A stretch of DNA of 64,000 nt from Ephydatia muelleri (Eukaryota > Porifera > Demospongiae > Spongillida > Spongillidae): contig JABACO010000026.1 of assembly GCA_013339895.1 (NCBI GenBank), positions 477,355 to 541,354 on the forward strand, given 5' to 3'. Position 1 is the first letter of the stretch; each line of letters opens with the position of its first letter. Position numbers and translations under genes: made by a program. Shown in pieces: positions 15,303 to 26,881 of the stretch. The notes under the pieces were generated by a model. The model was not told where the DNA came from. It saw only the letters and a program-made list of their open reading frames with translations, and made no database searches.

Positions 15303-16060
15303 TAAATTTTAGCACTTTTTTTTTCCATATATAGCATACATAGAGGCATCATTTGAAATCATTAAAATGCCCAGGACTATTTAAACAATTGCACCATTGC
15401 ATCATGCTATTTGTGTACAAGTATGCTACGAGGCAGCAGGAAAAATGGAGATCTGGGACTGGTATGGATGAAGGTGCAGGTTTACCCTTTAGTGAAATAT
15501 AAATTTGTGACATATGATGTATGCATCGTATGTATTAAGAGTTTATTAAAAAAACATTGTTTATACCTAGTTATATTCATTAGGCGTTATAACATTAGAC
15601 TAGCTTGCATGAAATATAATGCATATTATTATGCAATTAAAATATTCTCAGATGATTTGGTGAGGACAGCATAATATTTAATTGCACAATGGATGCATCT
15701 TGTTCCATGATTTGTACATTCTGATTGCTTTAAGAGGTTGGATTTTAATATGTTAAGTGTTACATATTTGGGAATTAATAAAAGCACTTTTGAAAATTGG
15801 AAAAACAGTACTATACAAGAGTTATAATGGCCACTTAGACTCATGAACAAGATGGACATTGTTTGAAATCATTCAACTCATATGCTAGGGTAATTGACAT
15901 GGTTGTTTAGATTGTTGTTTATGGGCATTATGCCTATAGGCTATACCATTTAGTTTTGGATTCAGTTTAGTGGTCAGAATATCCAATAGGCACAGTAAGC
16001 TGCGGTTATAAAAATATACAGTAGCCTCCAATATAAGAAGGGCCTATTGGCCCATAAACA
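15303..16060. other. Spacer upstream of ROCO/CARD gene
   Basis: AT-rich, with no credible ORF or repeat. It should contain the promoter and possibly a 5' non-coding or coding exon of the ROCO/CARD gene, but none could be identified. Confidence 0.4.
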
Positions 16061-16062
16061 GT

Positions 16063-16475
16063 GGGTGGGGAGGGGTGCACTTGAGCATGGAGTGGGGAGG
16101 GTGGCTGGATGGGGAGAAGGGGTGGTGAGAGTGAGGGGTGGTGAGGGGTGAGGGGGTGGTGAGGGGTGAGGGGTGAGGGGTGGTGAGGGGAGGGCTGGTG
16201 AGGGTGAGGGGTCTGGTGAGGGAAGGGGCGGTGAGGGGGAGGGGTGGTGAGGGGGAGGGGTGGTGAGGGGGAGGGGTGGTGAGGGGGAGGGGTGGTGAGG
16301 GGGAGGGGTGGTGAGGGGGAGGGGTGGTGAGGGGGAGGGGTGGTGAGGGGGAGGGGTGGTGAGGGGGAGGGGTGGTGAGGGGGATGGGTGGTGAGGGGGA
16401 GGGGTGGTGAGGGGGAGGGGTGGTGAGGGGGGAGGGGTGGTGAGGGGGAGGGGTGGTGAGGGGGAGGGTGGGTAT
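16063..16475. repeat. G-rich minisatellite (GGTGAGGGGGAGG unit)
   Basis: A 12 to 13-bp G-rich unit is repeated about 30 times. The complementary strand is open in two frames as Pro/Ser/His-rich peptides, which are repeat artefacts. The strand is rich in G triplets and could form quadruplexes. Confidence 0.92.
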
Positions 16476-16852
16476 GGATGTGAATGGAGAGTAATGGGAC
16501 AGCTACGTGTAGCTGCATGGCAGGAGGGCTTCCCTTCTTGCACCCCATATCCACTTTGAGCCTACCTATAGTGTCAATTTCTTAGCTGATAAATATCAGA
16601 AAAAGTGATACCCTCCCACCTCTCTTCTTCCTCCCCTCCACTCTCACTCCATCCCATCCTGCTCCTCACCCATTACCCTAACTTTTTACAAACACACTAC
16701 ACATCACATGCACCTTTGCAACTTCAGTCACCTCCTACCAGTAGGCTGTGTCATTCGTGCAAGAACAGCATGTGCAGTTGCCCTCTTAAAGGTCAACTGG
16801 AGCTGAGTCTTTGTTGCCCACTATTTCGTTGGATACTGTGCCAATCACTTAC

Positions 16853-16873
16853 TAGCGCGCGCGCGCGCGCTAG
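16853..16873. repeat. Alternating CG tract with palindromic ends
   Basis: A perfect palindrome consisting of CTAG, an alternating GC core and CTAG. Such tracts can adopt Z-DNA. It lies about 40 bp left of MITE copy 2. Confidence 0.7.
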
Positions 16874-16913
16874 ATTTCATGACCCATTTCACTCTGGCTA
16901 CTATATGGTCGCG

Positions 16914-17118
16914 AAAAGGATCTAACGCTATTTTTCTTCTTTCAAGATTCTTTGATATTCTAGAAGTCTAAAATGTCATCTACCCATTGCTTCTAACGCA
17001 CTGAGAATCGGAGTATCTGTCATGGATTTGTCAAGCTCTTAATTTATAATTAGCCATACATTTCAACGAAAGCGTTACATTTCTATTGCGCGTACTGGAA
17101 ATTTGCTTAGGTCCCTTT
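16914..17118 (+). mobile_element. MITE-like repeat, copy 2, with inverted ends
   Basis: Starts GAAAAGGATCTAACG and ends GCTTAGGTCCCTTT, so the ends are imperfect inverted repeats. The interior matches 12332-12482 in the same orientation. No coding capacity. Confidence 0.65.
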
Positions 17119-17629
17119 ATATCTCAACAGCTACATCTACGAGAAATAAACGTTACTTCCACGTATAATGTATCTGAAATGTTAACATTCTGATACAGTA
17201 ATGATGTGTGAAGCATGAAATCATAGTGTACGTGAAATGTTTTATATGCACAGTTAGTACGTGTAATCATCCGTTTGTTCCTGAACAATGCGGTTTATTG
17301 ATTCCAAAAGAGATCCAGTGTTTTAGGCTATTAATGTTATGGACAGGATGGTTAAGTGCAGTGGTTTCTACGTGTCATGGAAGGACAGTAGCCATGTAAC
17401 TAAGATGTTGAGTTAATTGTGCAGGTAGAGAAGCACAGGAGTTGCAGGGACATGCTCCACGGCAAGTATGAATCACAGAGCTCTAGTGTGCCAGATAATG
17501 GTTCCAGTACAAACCATAGTATACGTTCCTCAACGTCTTTAAAAGGACTTATTCAAGTCTACTTTACTGTTGCAAGCTCCAAATCCTAGGAAGGCGATTG
17601 AAGTACAAGTGTCTGATGGTGTTTAAATG

Positions 17630-17651
17630 AAGGGGGGGGGGGGGGGGGGGG
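17630..17651. repeat. poly-G run
   Basis: About 21 consecutive G; no other content is recognised in the surrounding 17120-17930 stretch. Confidence 0.9.
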
Positions 17652-17939
17652 TGATTTAATTAAGATCGTTTTCTGTTAGCAGATGATGAGCGAGTAGTAG
17701 AAGTTACAAATTGAGTGAGTGACAGAAATTATCTGGTGCGTTCTAGACCAAAGATAAGAAAAGAAAGATGCCCTGGAGTTCTAACCAAAGTGTCAGTCTA
17801 AGTGCATGTCTTCTTTTGTAATCCATCTGATTACACTGGGCAATTAAAGTTCACATTGGGTTTTAAAAATAAAAATAAACACATGACGAAAGTGATTTTT
17901 CACATAAAAGGATACTAAAGAAACGTATGTTCCATGTTA

Positions 17940-19070
17940 TCATGGTCTAATTATCCTTAGTGATCAAGGGAGGGAGTTTGTCAATAGTATAAACAAGCAC
18001 CTTTTCACTTGTGAAACACAGCTTATCACGCATAATGTATTGAGCGATACAACCAACGCTCCATTGAACATCGTTGAAACTTGTTAGTGATAAACAAGAT
18101 GATAGGAACATATTTCTTGATGCATGGGGTGTGGTCTCCTGATGCATGGGTGGCTTGATGCATGGGGTGTTGTTTGCGAATTGTACATCTGTACACAAAC
18201 CAACTGGTCTTACGCCAATCGAATTAATGTTCTGCAGGTATGTAGATTTTATCCAGGGTGAATATGCTGTTCTCCCTATGAGAATGAACTAAATTCAGAA
18301 AGTAAGAGCAGCAATGTTGAGGAAAATCATTTAGAAGAAGGGAGCCAGGAAACAGAAGAAATAGTTGCAAGGATGGCACAAATGCAGAAAGGAGTGTTTC
18401 AATCAGCCAAGTGAAACATTGACAAGGCACAGGACCCTCATCGAGATTACAACATGAAACACCACAACAAAGGCATATTTAGTCCTGTTAGACAAATCCC
18501 AACACGATGGTAGAAAGAGTCCTTTGGAAAAGTACTCTTCAATCGCTTAAATTGTACCACTTACCAAGACTTAAAAACTTCCAGAATTATGTCTAAAAAG
18601 AGAAAGAATGTTCTACTGTAGTTGAGGAATCAGGATATTTTGATTGTGCAGATCCAATTTCATACAAGAAGCATGCAGGAAGGTGCTGCAAAGGATGCAG
18701 GTTATTAGCTTCCTTTGTTAAAGGATGTCCTAACTGCAGAGTCAAAGCTCTATAACTGTGAGTAATAAATCAATGCATTCTGATATTGCTTCATGGCTGA
18801 AGAACATTTTTGGAAAGCAATGAAGAGGTTGCAGGTAGTAGCAAGGATATTATTACACACCTGCACATAACTGATGTGGGTTTTCAATGCTAGTAACTAG
18901 CAATATAGCCATTCAATGCGTTTTAGTAATTTTCAAATACCTTATGCACAGAAGATTTTTTGAAGATAACTGGATGGCTGATAACTGTCGAGAATGGTAT
19001 CATAAGGAGTGTGAGAACATACCATGCACAGTTTGGGGAACAAAATCCAAATGGCTATGCAGTTTGTGTG
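17940..19070 (+). pseudogene. Decayed Ginger/Gypsy-type integrase with PHD-like finger
   Basis: Broken frames on the plus strand follow an integrase. IILSDQGREFVN (about 17947-17985) carries the second catalytic Asp. HKPTGLTPIELMFCR (about 18193-18237) matches the region after the DDE core. GVFQSAK, then NIDKAQDPHRDYNMKHHNKG (about 18385-18475) matches the C-terminal stretch. Further on, a Cys-rich piece (RCCKGCRLLASFVKGCPNC) and then DNCREWYHKECENIP, followed by KWLCSLC (about 18980-19065), has the spacing of a PHD finger. The glutamate of the triad and much of the core are lost. No terminal inverted repeats were found, so Ginger versus LTR-retroelement origin stays open; the Ginger1 copies at 40.6-47.6 kb make the former likely. 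Confidence 0.7.
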
Positions 19071-19192
19071 CATCACATCAGCTGTCTGTATGTGTTGTTT
19101 GAATTGTTTGAAAATAGCAAACGAAGTGCTACACTTCAATGTAGCAAAAATTGCGTACCATTTCTATGGGATGCTAAGTTGATGTTATGAGG

Positions 19193-19221
19193 GGCGGGGG
19201 GGGGGGGGGGGGGGGGGGGGG
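19193..19221. repeat. poly-G run
   Basis: A G-rich stretch ending in about 25 consecutive G, at the right edge of the decayed integrase remnant. Confidence 0.9.
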
Positions 19222-20200
19222 ACGATATGTGCTAGGACAGCAAGATTACAGTGGACTACCTGTTTATGTCATAACCCCATATGCTCACTTCCCATCTACG
19301 TGTTAAGTGCATTTAAGATATAATGAATATAATTAATACATTGCATCGTCAGTTCAGCACATTGAATATTACTGCATATCCCAAACCGTGCATGTGCATG
19401 CTAAAAGTAAATCATACTTTTCATGCATAACTTCATTGAGGTCAAATGTCGATGATGGTTGGCTGAAATCGGTGAAGTTGTTATTAGAGCTGATTTTGGT
19501 CTAAACAAATCACTGGTTTGGTTTTTAACCTTTGAACTGCGGAAGGCGCCTTTTGCTGCCGAACAGAATGCAACGCGCAAGCAGCCCCCCTGCCATATGC
19601 ATGTACAATGCCGGGCATGCATGCATGCATGCATTTACATGTATAACCAGCACGATCTCATTTGCCTTGCCTTTAAAGGCTTTCCATGAAAACATGCACG
19701 GATAGACAGCAACCCCATGCAGAGACAATGATTCTAATTGCATTACACTCAGCAGATCAGCACGACCCCGGTCATACAGTAATTCTGAGTTCCAAAACTA
19801 AATGCACGTGTGATGCACTTTTGTTTACATTCCACACCGAAATCAGAATTGTAGTTGATGACCATCAAGACAACTAAAGAGAGCGCTTCTATTAATACAT
19901 GCATGTTATCGACACTGCCCATCGCAGCTCTAATTGAAGACGGGTGGTACGGTCTTGTATTTTTTTACCTCATGCATCCTGTTTATACTGCATAAATAAT
20001 ATCATGATGCACTACTTATAAATCTCGCCGTTAAAACTTTGCTATTTAAAGATGGTGATAAAGGGCGGGTGGTCTAACTGCTAGAGGGCGGAATCGCATG
20101 AAGCAGCCTAAAACGCGCAATTAGATTGCAAGAAATCGTTAAACTTATCGGATAGTCATGTCTTAAAACGATAACTAAGCGGTAGATTCAAATCTCACCT
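19222..20200. other. Spacer, nothing recognised
   Basis: A short GCATGCATGCATGCATGCAT run lies near 19614-19633. No credible gene is seen on either strand. Confidence 0.4.
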
Positions 20201-20221
20201 TCACGATGAGCGTCTGCTGAT

Positions 20222-20990
20222 GTGTCTGTTGCCTTGTCTGTTAACTGGTCTGTTGTCTGGGTTGTTAACTGCTCTGTAGTTTGGTCTGTTGTCTGGGTTG
20301 TTAACTGCTCTGTAGTTTGGTCTGTTGTCTGGGTTGTTAACCGCTTTGTAGATTGGTCTGTTGTCTCGGTTGTTAACTGCTCTGTAGATTGGTCTGTTGT
20401 CTCGGTTGTTAACTGCTCTGTAGATTGGTCTGTTGTCTCAATTGTTAACTGCTCTGTAGTTTGGTCTGTTGTCTGTGTTGTTAACTGCTCTGTAGTTTGG
20501 TCTGTTGTCTGTGTTGTTAACTGCTCTGTAGATTGGTCTGTTGTCTCGGTTGTTAACTGCTCTGTAGTTTGGTCTATTGTCTGTGTTGTTAACTGCTCTG
20601 TAGATTGGTCTGTTGTCTCGGTTGTTAACTGCTTTGTAGTTTGGTCTGTTGTCTGTGTTGTTAACTGCTCTGTAGTTTGGTCTGTTGTCTCGGTTGTTAA
20701 CTGCTCTGTAGTTTGGTCTGTTGTCTGTGTTGTTAACTGCTCTGTAGTTTGGTCTGTTGTCTCGGTTGTTAACTGCTCTGTAGTTTGGTCTATTGTCTGT
20801 GTTGTTAACTGCTCTGTAGTTTGGTCTGTTGTCTCGGTTGTTAACTGCTTTGTAGTTTGGCCTGTTATTTGGTCTGTTGTCTGGTCTGTTGTCTGGTCTG
20901 TTGTCTGGTCTGTTGTCTGGTTTGTTGTCTGGTTTGTTGTCTGGTTTGTTGTCTGGTTTGTTGTCTGGTCTGTTGTTTGGGTTGTTGGAA
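20222..20990. repeat. 36-bp minisatellite, open in frames on both strands
   Basis: A 36-bp unit (TTAACTGCTCTGTAGTTTGG followed by TCTGTTGTCTGTGTTG) is repeated about 17 times in alternating subtypes, ending in shorter 12-bp units (TCTGTTGTCTGG). Because the unit is a multiple of three, the plus strand reads as a Val/Trp/Cys repeat and the minus strand as an Asn/Arg/Pro repeat. One CGA-to-TGA change breaks the minus frame near 20437. I see no splice context or start that would make either a gene. Confidence 0.9.
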
Positions 20991-20994
20991 ATAT

Positions 20995-22650
20995 TCCACT
21001 GAATAATAGTGACCATAGTTCCTTTAATTTGGTGAGCCACTTGTTTTCCTGTACATGTTCGGTATTTGATGCCTAATGCGAATTTGTACAATATGATAGC
21101 AATGCCGATGGAAGTAATTGCACCTGATGATACACTTTTGTACTGCCTATGAGTGAACTTGCATATTTATGACTCATGCAAGTCAACATTCCTAAAAGTT
21201 GTGATATGACGGTTGGCGATCGTTGATGAAACAACACTGTCATCTAGTTAATTCCACGATTCGTTCCGAGTAAGATAACAGAGAGGAAGCAATGACAGTG
21301 GCTAAATGTACAGAGATGATATATGGTATGACCCGTGCATGTGTTGGTGTAATGGGACTGATTTCGCCTAATACTATATGCATATTGGTTTTTTAACACT
21401 CACCATTATTGTAGAGTCGCGTATACATCATACCCTTGTGGGTCTCCTGCAATGTGTGCAGATTGAGATCAGCATTTCTATATATAGATTCAAATACGTC
21501 ATCGCTTCGCTAATTCTGCTTTTTACACCTGTCAGGTAATATAAATACGTCACTACATTATATATGTGGAAAAAGCAAACAGGAGATAATATAAAGGATC
21601 CACGCTTGCATGCAAAGCTGGACGAAATCAGCCTGGCTAGCTTGCGCGAGGCACTGAGCTGAGGCGCTGCTGTCACGTCAGAGTACGTGCATGTAAGTGA
21701 TTCCTGACAGAGACTCTAGACCTATCATTGCTCTCTGTAACGTGCCAGAATATTCAGCATGTTTTTGGTTCCCGCAAACTACATGTCCCATCGATTTATT
21801 GGTGATGCCACTGAAGCCGCGTACGACTAGTCTCGTACCCAGACCTGTTTACGTAAGCAATGTATATTAATGCTACATGCGATACTGCTTACGTAAACAG
21901 GTCTGGGTACGAGACTAGCGTACGACAATGCAAGCAAAATAGTGACCAACACCTAAAAATCCAAACCCAACGTGCCAAGATCTTAGAAAAGGAACAACAT
22001 GCCTTTAATATTTAACTAAAATCAACAACAATAATGTTAATTAACATGAACCAATAATTTGCAACAATCTGTATTGTGGTTATTATTTTTTAGTAGGCAA
22101 TAAAGTCCAAAAGTATAATGTCAATCAATTATTTCAATTGGTACATTTTTGTTATGAAAAAATTCTAATCACAGATCAAACTCACCATTAATTTAAACTC
22201 TATTGAAGGTTTAATTAGATGGTCAGTGATTGATTTACATTTCTTTAATTAAGGAATGAGTGTAATTGCCATTTATTAATTAGACTTTATAACGGTTGTT
22301 TCATTCCATTGAAAAAGTTGGACATTAGGTCTCGTCCCCAACCCCAGTTTGGAGACAGGCCTAGCTACCGCATGGCACTGGAATGTGGCTTATGTTATCC
22401 TTCTTTATCCGTACAACGTAAGCTCACTATGAGTTGATATTTCGGTCAGGCGCCCTTCGAGGACTAAAACAGTACAAGTTTCATCTTTGTTGTATTTACA
22501 TACGCGAGAAGAGAGGGCCGAGACTAAATGCTCTTTATTTTGAGTTGTTCGTGTCCACTAGGCTTTTTTGAGAAATCCGCCAGGCCAACTATAACTCTTT
22601 TAGAAACGTGTACTCAAGATATGGCTGAATTTGGTTCTATTTAGGGTGTA
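20995..22650. other. Spacer with short hairpin element
   Basis: Apart from the hairpin at 21820-21925 and a related CTCGTCCCCAACCCC motif near 22330, I see no coding region. Confidence 0.4.
21820..21925. mobile_element. Hairpin MITE with CTAGTCTCGTACCCAG ends and 7-bp flanking repeat
   Basis: Arms CTAGTCTCGTACCCAGACCT plus GTTTACGTAAGCA and their exact reverse complement flank a loop of about 25 bp (element 21827-21918). The 7-bp CGTACGA is found directly outside both ends (21820-21826 and 21919-21925), consistent with a target-site duplication. Confidence 0.8.
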
Positions 22651-22652
22651 AT

Positions 22653-25600
22653 GGGGCTTATTTTCTGCGCGTCGTGGCAACGCTTTGAACAGGGCAGGTT
22701 TTTTAAATAGCGAAGTGGTCCTCTCATAATGTACATGTGAGACTTAAGCATAACTGTTACTTATATGGATATACTGACACAAATATAAATCACACACTAT
22801 TCTTTGCGTTTTCTTTTTCGGCTTTGCTTTTCTGGCCTCAAAGACTTCAGTCTGGGACACACACTCAGGTAGTGTTCTTGCATAATGCACTTTAGCCTCT
22901 GTACTTTGTTAGCCATACTGCCATACGTCCTGTACAACTGATTGAAATGGTTGTGTATAGCTTCTGTGTCCTGTTCCCCCATCAGCCCAAAGCCTGCATT
23001 GTACATGTCCACCCATTCACTGACATGGTGTTCGATTAGGTGCATCTTTACTGTCCTTTTCATGCCAGGAAAAGCATGGTCTAAATAACTGAAGAATTCT
23101 TGTATGGAATCTGCTGTAATAAAAGCCATCATGATCATGTGTTAATATTGGCAATGCATGCATGTTGTGAATGGATTGATACTTACCAAGTGTACTCTTT
23201 TCCTGTTCAGTTATACAGTTCTTATTGTATAAGTTGTGGCACTGAGAGAACAAAGAGAAGGCTGTCTTACTTCTCACACAGAGTAGTTGCTTCCTCGACC
23301 AGTTGTGGTGAGTGCTTCAGTGCAGTGTCAATTAGGGATGTGCACAGTGTGTGTGTATGTTGATCCTGAAATGGAATTAAGATGATATAAAGTATGTTAC
23401 ATTTATTTCGCTTTATGTGCAATGACTTGTGTACATGGTTGCCTATATGAATGCGCCACCATGATATTGCTGGCGTTGTACATTTAGAGACTGGAGAGCT
23501 GCTTCCACTCCCTTCACAAAGGGTCCCTCAGACACAGCAAACCCTTTTTCTAGCTTGAGGTTAACATCAGCGATCATTTGTTCCTACATGCATCAGATGC
23601 ATACTTTTGTTTGAGGTTATAAAGAGGTGCAGTACATTGTTGTGTAACTTTCACAAGATCACCCCCCCCCCCCCCCCCCCCCCCCCCTTTGTTTACCCTA
23701 AGTACTGTATCAGAAGGTGCAAATAATCCATGTACCGAAGTGCATTCCACTTACCAATTCTGCTATCTTATTGCTGCATCTCCTCTACCAGACTGGGGAG
23801 AAGTGGACTAGACTCTCCTACAATCATGGCAGAGTAGTTGAACAAATCCTTCCCACTTGACTATTCTAGGCAAATGGCTTCCAACTGCTCTTTGTATGTA
23901 GTAAGGTCCTTAACTGCAGCTACATAAGCGTCATATGATGCAGTAGTTAGCTCCATATTCATCTGCAATGCAATTTTTAAATCCATCAAATGGCATTCCT
24001 CTTCAAGTAATGAGTATAATTTAAAGAAAATGCCCATAGATATGTGCAGACCAGGAAGGCAGACCTGTAATGATAAAGAACATGTTTGACTTTATGAAGC
24101 AATTTGATAGTTAACCTGAGTGAGTGGAATGCTGAACAAGGGTTCACCCTTGCAATTGTTGAAAAATTTGACTTTCTTTATATTCCCTCCAGAAGCTAGA
24201 AATCTTTTGTAATCACTATGCGTTGACTCTAGTGTTCGCTGCTCTCAAACCACAACCGCTCTCAAGATCATCAAGCGTTACCAAGCAAAACAAACATGGC
24301 TGCTTACCACTTGCGCCTGACGTTCCGTATAGTGCACACAAAAATTCATAGTCCAGACATGAAAAACCTTATGTTGTAGCCTCTGTAAACATATAACAAT
24401 GATGGGGTTAAAAGCATTATTTGGAATCATATGCTTGATTTTCCTTACTTCCATTGTGATGCAGCTAAAGTCACAACTTCTTTCTTGTATCTGTCAAGGG
24501 CTATATGAAGGTTGGCGAGTGCTTCAAAACAAGCAAACACGCAAGTATTATAAATGGAGTTGGGTGCGCTGGTATTAACAATTTGAAAGTTCATTTTGAA
24601 AGCACCACCACCCTTATCTCCACCTAGTTTGATCCATACTGCATTGCCTGGTATTACTCCATCATGCCATGTTAGAGTACCTTCACTGTTAAAGGAACTC
24701 ATACTAATGCACAAGCCATTTTACTCTACTCATTAACCTGTCATTTTCATCTAGAAATTTTTAACTTTCTGAATGAGGTTATGAGTGTAGACATAGGCAG
24801 CTGCTCTTATCTCATCCTCATAAGAAGGATGTGATAAAAAGAAAGGTGCAATTTCAGCTTCTAGATTGTCTCCAATCACTTCCTTAGCAATTAGTCGTTG
24901 CCTCCTCTCACTGGCTAGGCGTACACCGGAATGTACCAACCGTCTGTGTTTAATACAAGTAAATATTTATGCATACTGTGTTTAAGTATACAAGACATTT
25001 ACACTGAATTACCTTCGAAGTGTTCGAAGTTGGTTCCATGGTATGCCTAACGTAGCTTCATTGCTAGGCTGGTGTTTGCATCAATATAGAGTGATATCCC
25101 GGCTTCAGTCAGTATCTTGTTTTTCTCCTCCCTTCCCAGGACTCTGATCTCCTCCTCAAGGACTGTTTCAGGTCTTTCTGGTGAAAGTAGTGTTCTCACC
25201 CCCCCGAACTACACTAACACGTTGCTTCAGAGTTCTGCTGCAGCAAGCCTCATTTTTGGAAGATCGGGCCTTTGTCACACGCACAAGCGTCAATGGCTAC
25301 AGATGAAGAAAGTAAGTAAACACTCATCACCCATTCTTTACTTACAGTTCCTCCTGTCTGGATTTGTATTATATTATCCTTTGTGCTTTCAGACAGATAA
25401 TCCCCTGCCCGAATGTGCTTATTACATGTTGTACAGGACACCATCACATCATGGATGAGACATTGGATCATGACTGGAGCTGGCTGCACTGAACTTGGCA
25501 GCAAGTTCACACTATCGTCACAGCATGGGCACTGAGTGCTGGCAGATGTTGCTATGTAGTCACTGATGCACTTTGTACATACAACTGCATTGCAGTGCAA

Positions 25601-26288
25601 TGTAAGTGGCTGCACCAGCATTTTTTCACACATTTGGCACTTAAGTAAGTCTGTTACTGAAAGTACTTGTGATGGGGCTAACTGTGGTTCCCTTCTGTGA
25701 CACACAACCTTTGGTGGTGCAATAGTGTTTATGTAATCAAGCAAGGCATTTGGTGTGACACCTGGTTGTTGCCCTGGTTTCTGTGGGTTACCTCCTTTGC
25801 ATGTAAGTGGAGCCAGCTTGTGGTGTGTGAGTTGGTAACGCATGTATACAATTAGAAGTGTAGGTATACACACTTGGTCAATGAGTGTCACATGATGTGA
25901 ATACGTTTACCTTGCAGGTACTGGGACAATGTTGTAGCCAGTTGTATGGCTTTACCATACACCTGTATGCACATGTACTTTGCACATAGCACGTCTGCAC
26001 GCCCTGCAGAAACATGTTTGGAAATCAACAGTGTCATTGCGTATGTCTATTGCGAAGAGCTCCGGCAGCACAGGTATATTTTGTTTGAGACTCTCGCTTT
26101 CCACCCTTATATATCTTAAACAGTTTATGACCACATACTCTACAGAACTTCTGGACTTGACATTGCGTGTTTTCCATTGTCAAATTTATACATATGATAT
26201 GGGCGTAGCGCACGTGCCAATTTCGCATTATTCATTAGTTACATGGTCCCGAGTAACCGTGTCGTTCTTTCACCAGAAAATAAGCCCC
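22653..26288 (-). mobile_element. RAG1-like transposon, copy A (candidate limits)
   Basis: The decayed RAG1-like gene at 22797-26172 lies inside a 15-bp inverted pair, GGGGCTTATTTTCTG at 22653-22667 and its complement at 26274-26288. These could be the terminal repeats, which would make the element 3.64 kb. No flanking target duplication is evident, so the limits are tentative. A poly-C run sits at 23661-23687. Confidence 0.45.
22797..26172 (-). pseudogene. RAG1-like protein gene, copy A (decayed, C-terminus intact)
   Basis: Minus-strand pieces in order: ATG at about 26172 with zinc motif FCRVCGHKLF; after a frameshift FAIDIRND and CFCRACRRAM; a RING-like exon (about 25848-25395) with CQMCEKMLVQPLTLHCNAVV, then CTKCISDY and CPCC; SGVRLASERRQRLIAKEVIG; LTWHDGVIPGNAVWIKLGGD followed by KGGGAFKMNFQIVNT and PNS; NNCKGEPLFSIPLTQ; PGLHISMGIFFKLYSLLEEE; LEKGFAVSEGPFVKGVEAAL; and a last exon ending KRKRKE (23138-22797) with KMHLIEHHVSEW and GLMGEQDTEAIHNHF. 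The first blocks resemble the RAG1 N-terminal zinc and RING region. The later ones can be laid along the RAG1 core: an Asp-rich block, a block at the second-Asp position, an H-x4-H zinc pair and a final catalytic-Glu region. Several stops and shifts break it. The order matches copy B. Confidence 0.7.
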
Positions 26289-26826
26289 GTCATGTACTAA
26301 ACGCAAAGGTGATGTACAATGATCGCTCTTTGTAAACCATCTGCCTGGGGGGTTTCGAGAAAAATCGGTTGCCGCCTGAGCACTTGATGAAGACAATAAA
26401 AGGTTTGCCTTAAGTAGTCACATGCGCGACATTTATAGGCCAAAGGAACTTACTTTGACTGTGCGTATTATTCTTTTTAAGTACGAAATTTGGTTATGGA
26501 ATAGCTCAAAATTATAATGGTTTGTTATATTGAATTTGTAGTGGCAAACAGCGCCTCTTAACGTAATCCACAAAATAATTAGCTCCTCTAGAATCCCAAA
26601 CGCCAAAATACCGTAATGTTCGAATGTGTTCTAATGTACAGCTTGAAACAGCGTGCATGATATTTAAATTTATTTAAATTAGTAACTTGAATTAATCAAT
26701 CGAAACCAGATAAATTGACCTCAGGCTATTTTAAATTAGTTATTAAAATCAATATTTAGCGCTAACTTGAATATTGGTTATTACAGAGGGCCTTGATAAA
26801 TTTGATATTTGAATTTAAGTACTCAA

Positions 26827-26881
<55 letters not shown>

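Noticed and set aside
15974..16554. Pro/Ser/His-rich ORFs of 180-190 codons
   Set aside because: Direct translations of the G-rich minisatellite in two frames.
20222..21091. 284- and 217-codon ORFs on opposite strands
   Set aside because: Multiple-of-three minisatellite; no domain, no splice context, and the minus frame is already broken by a stop.
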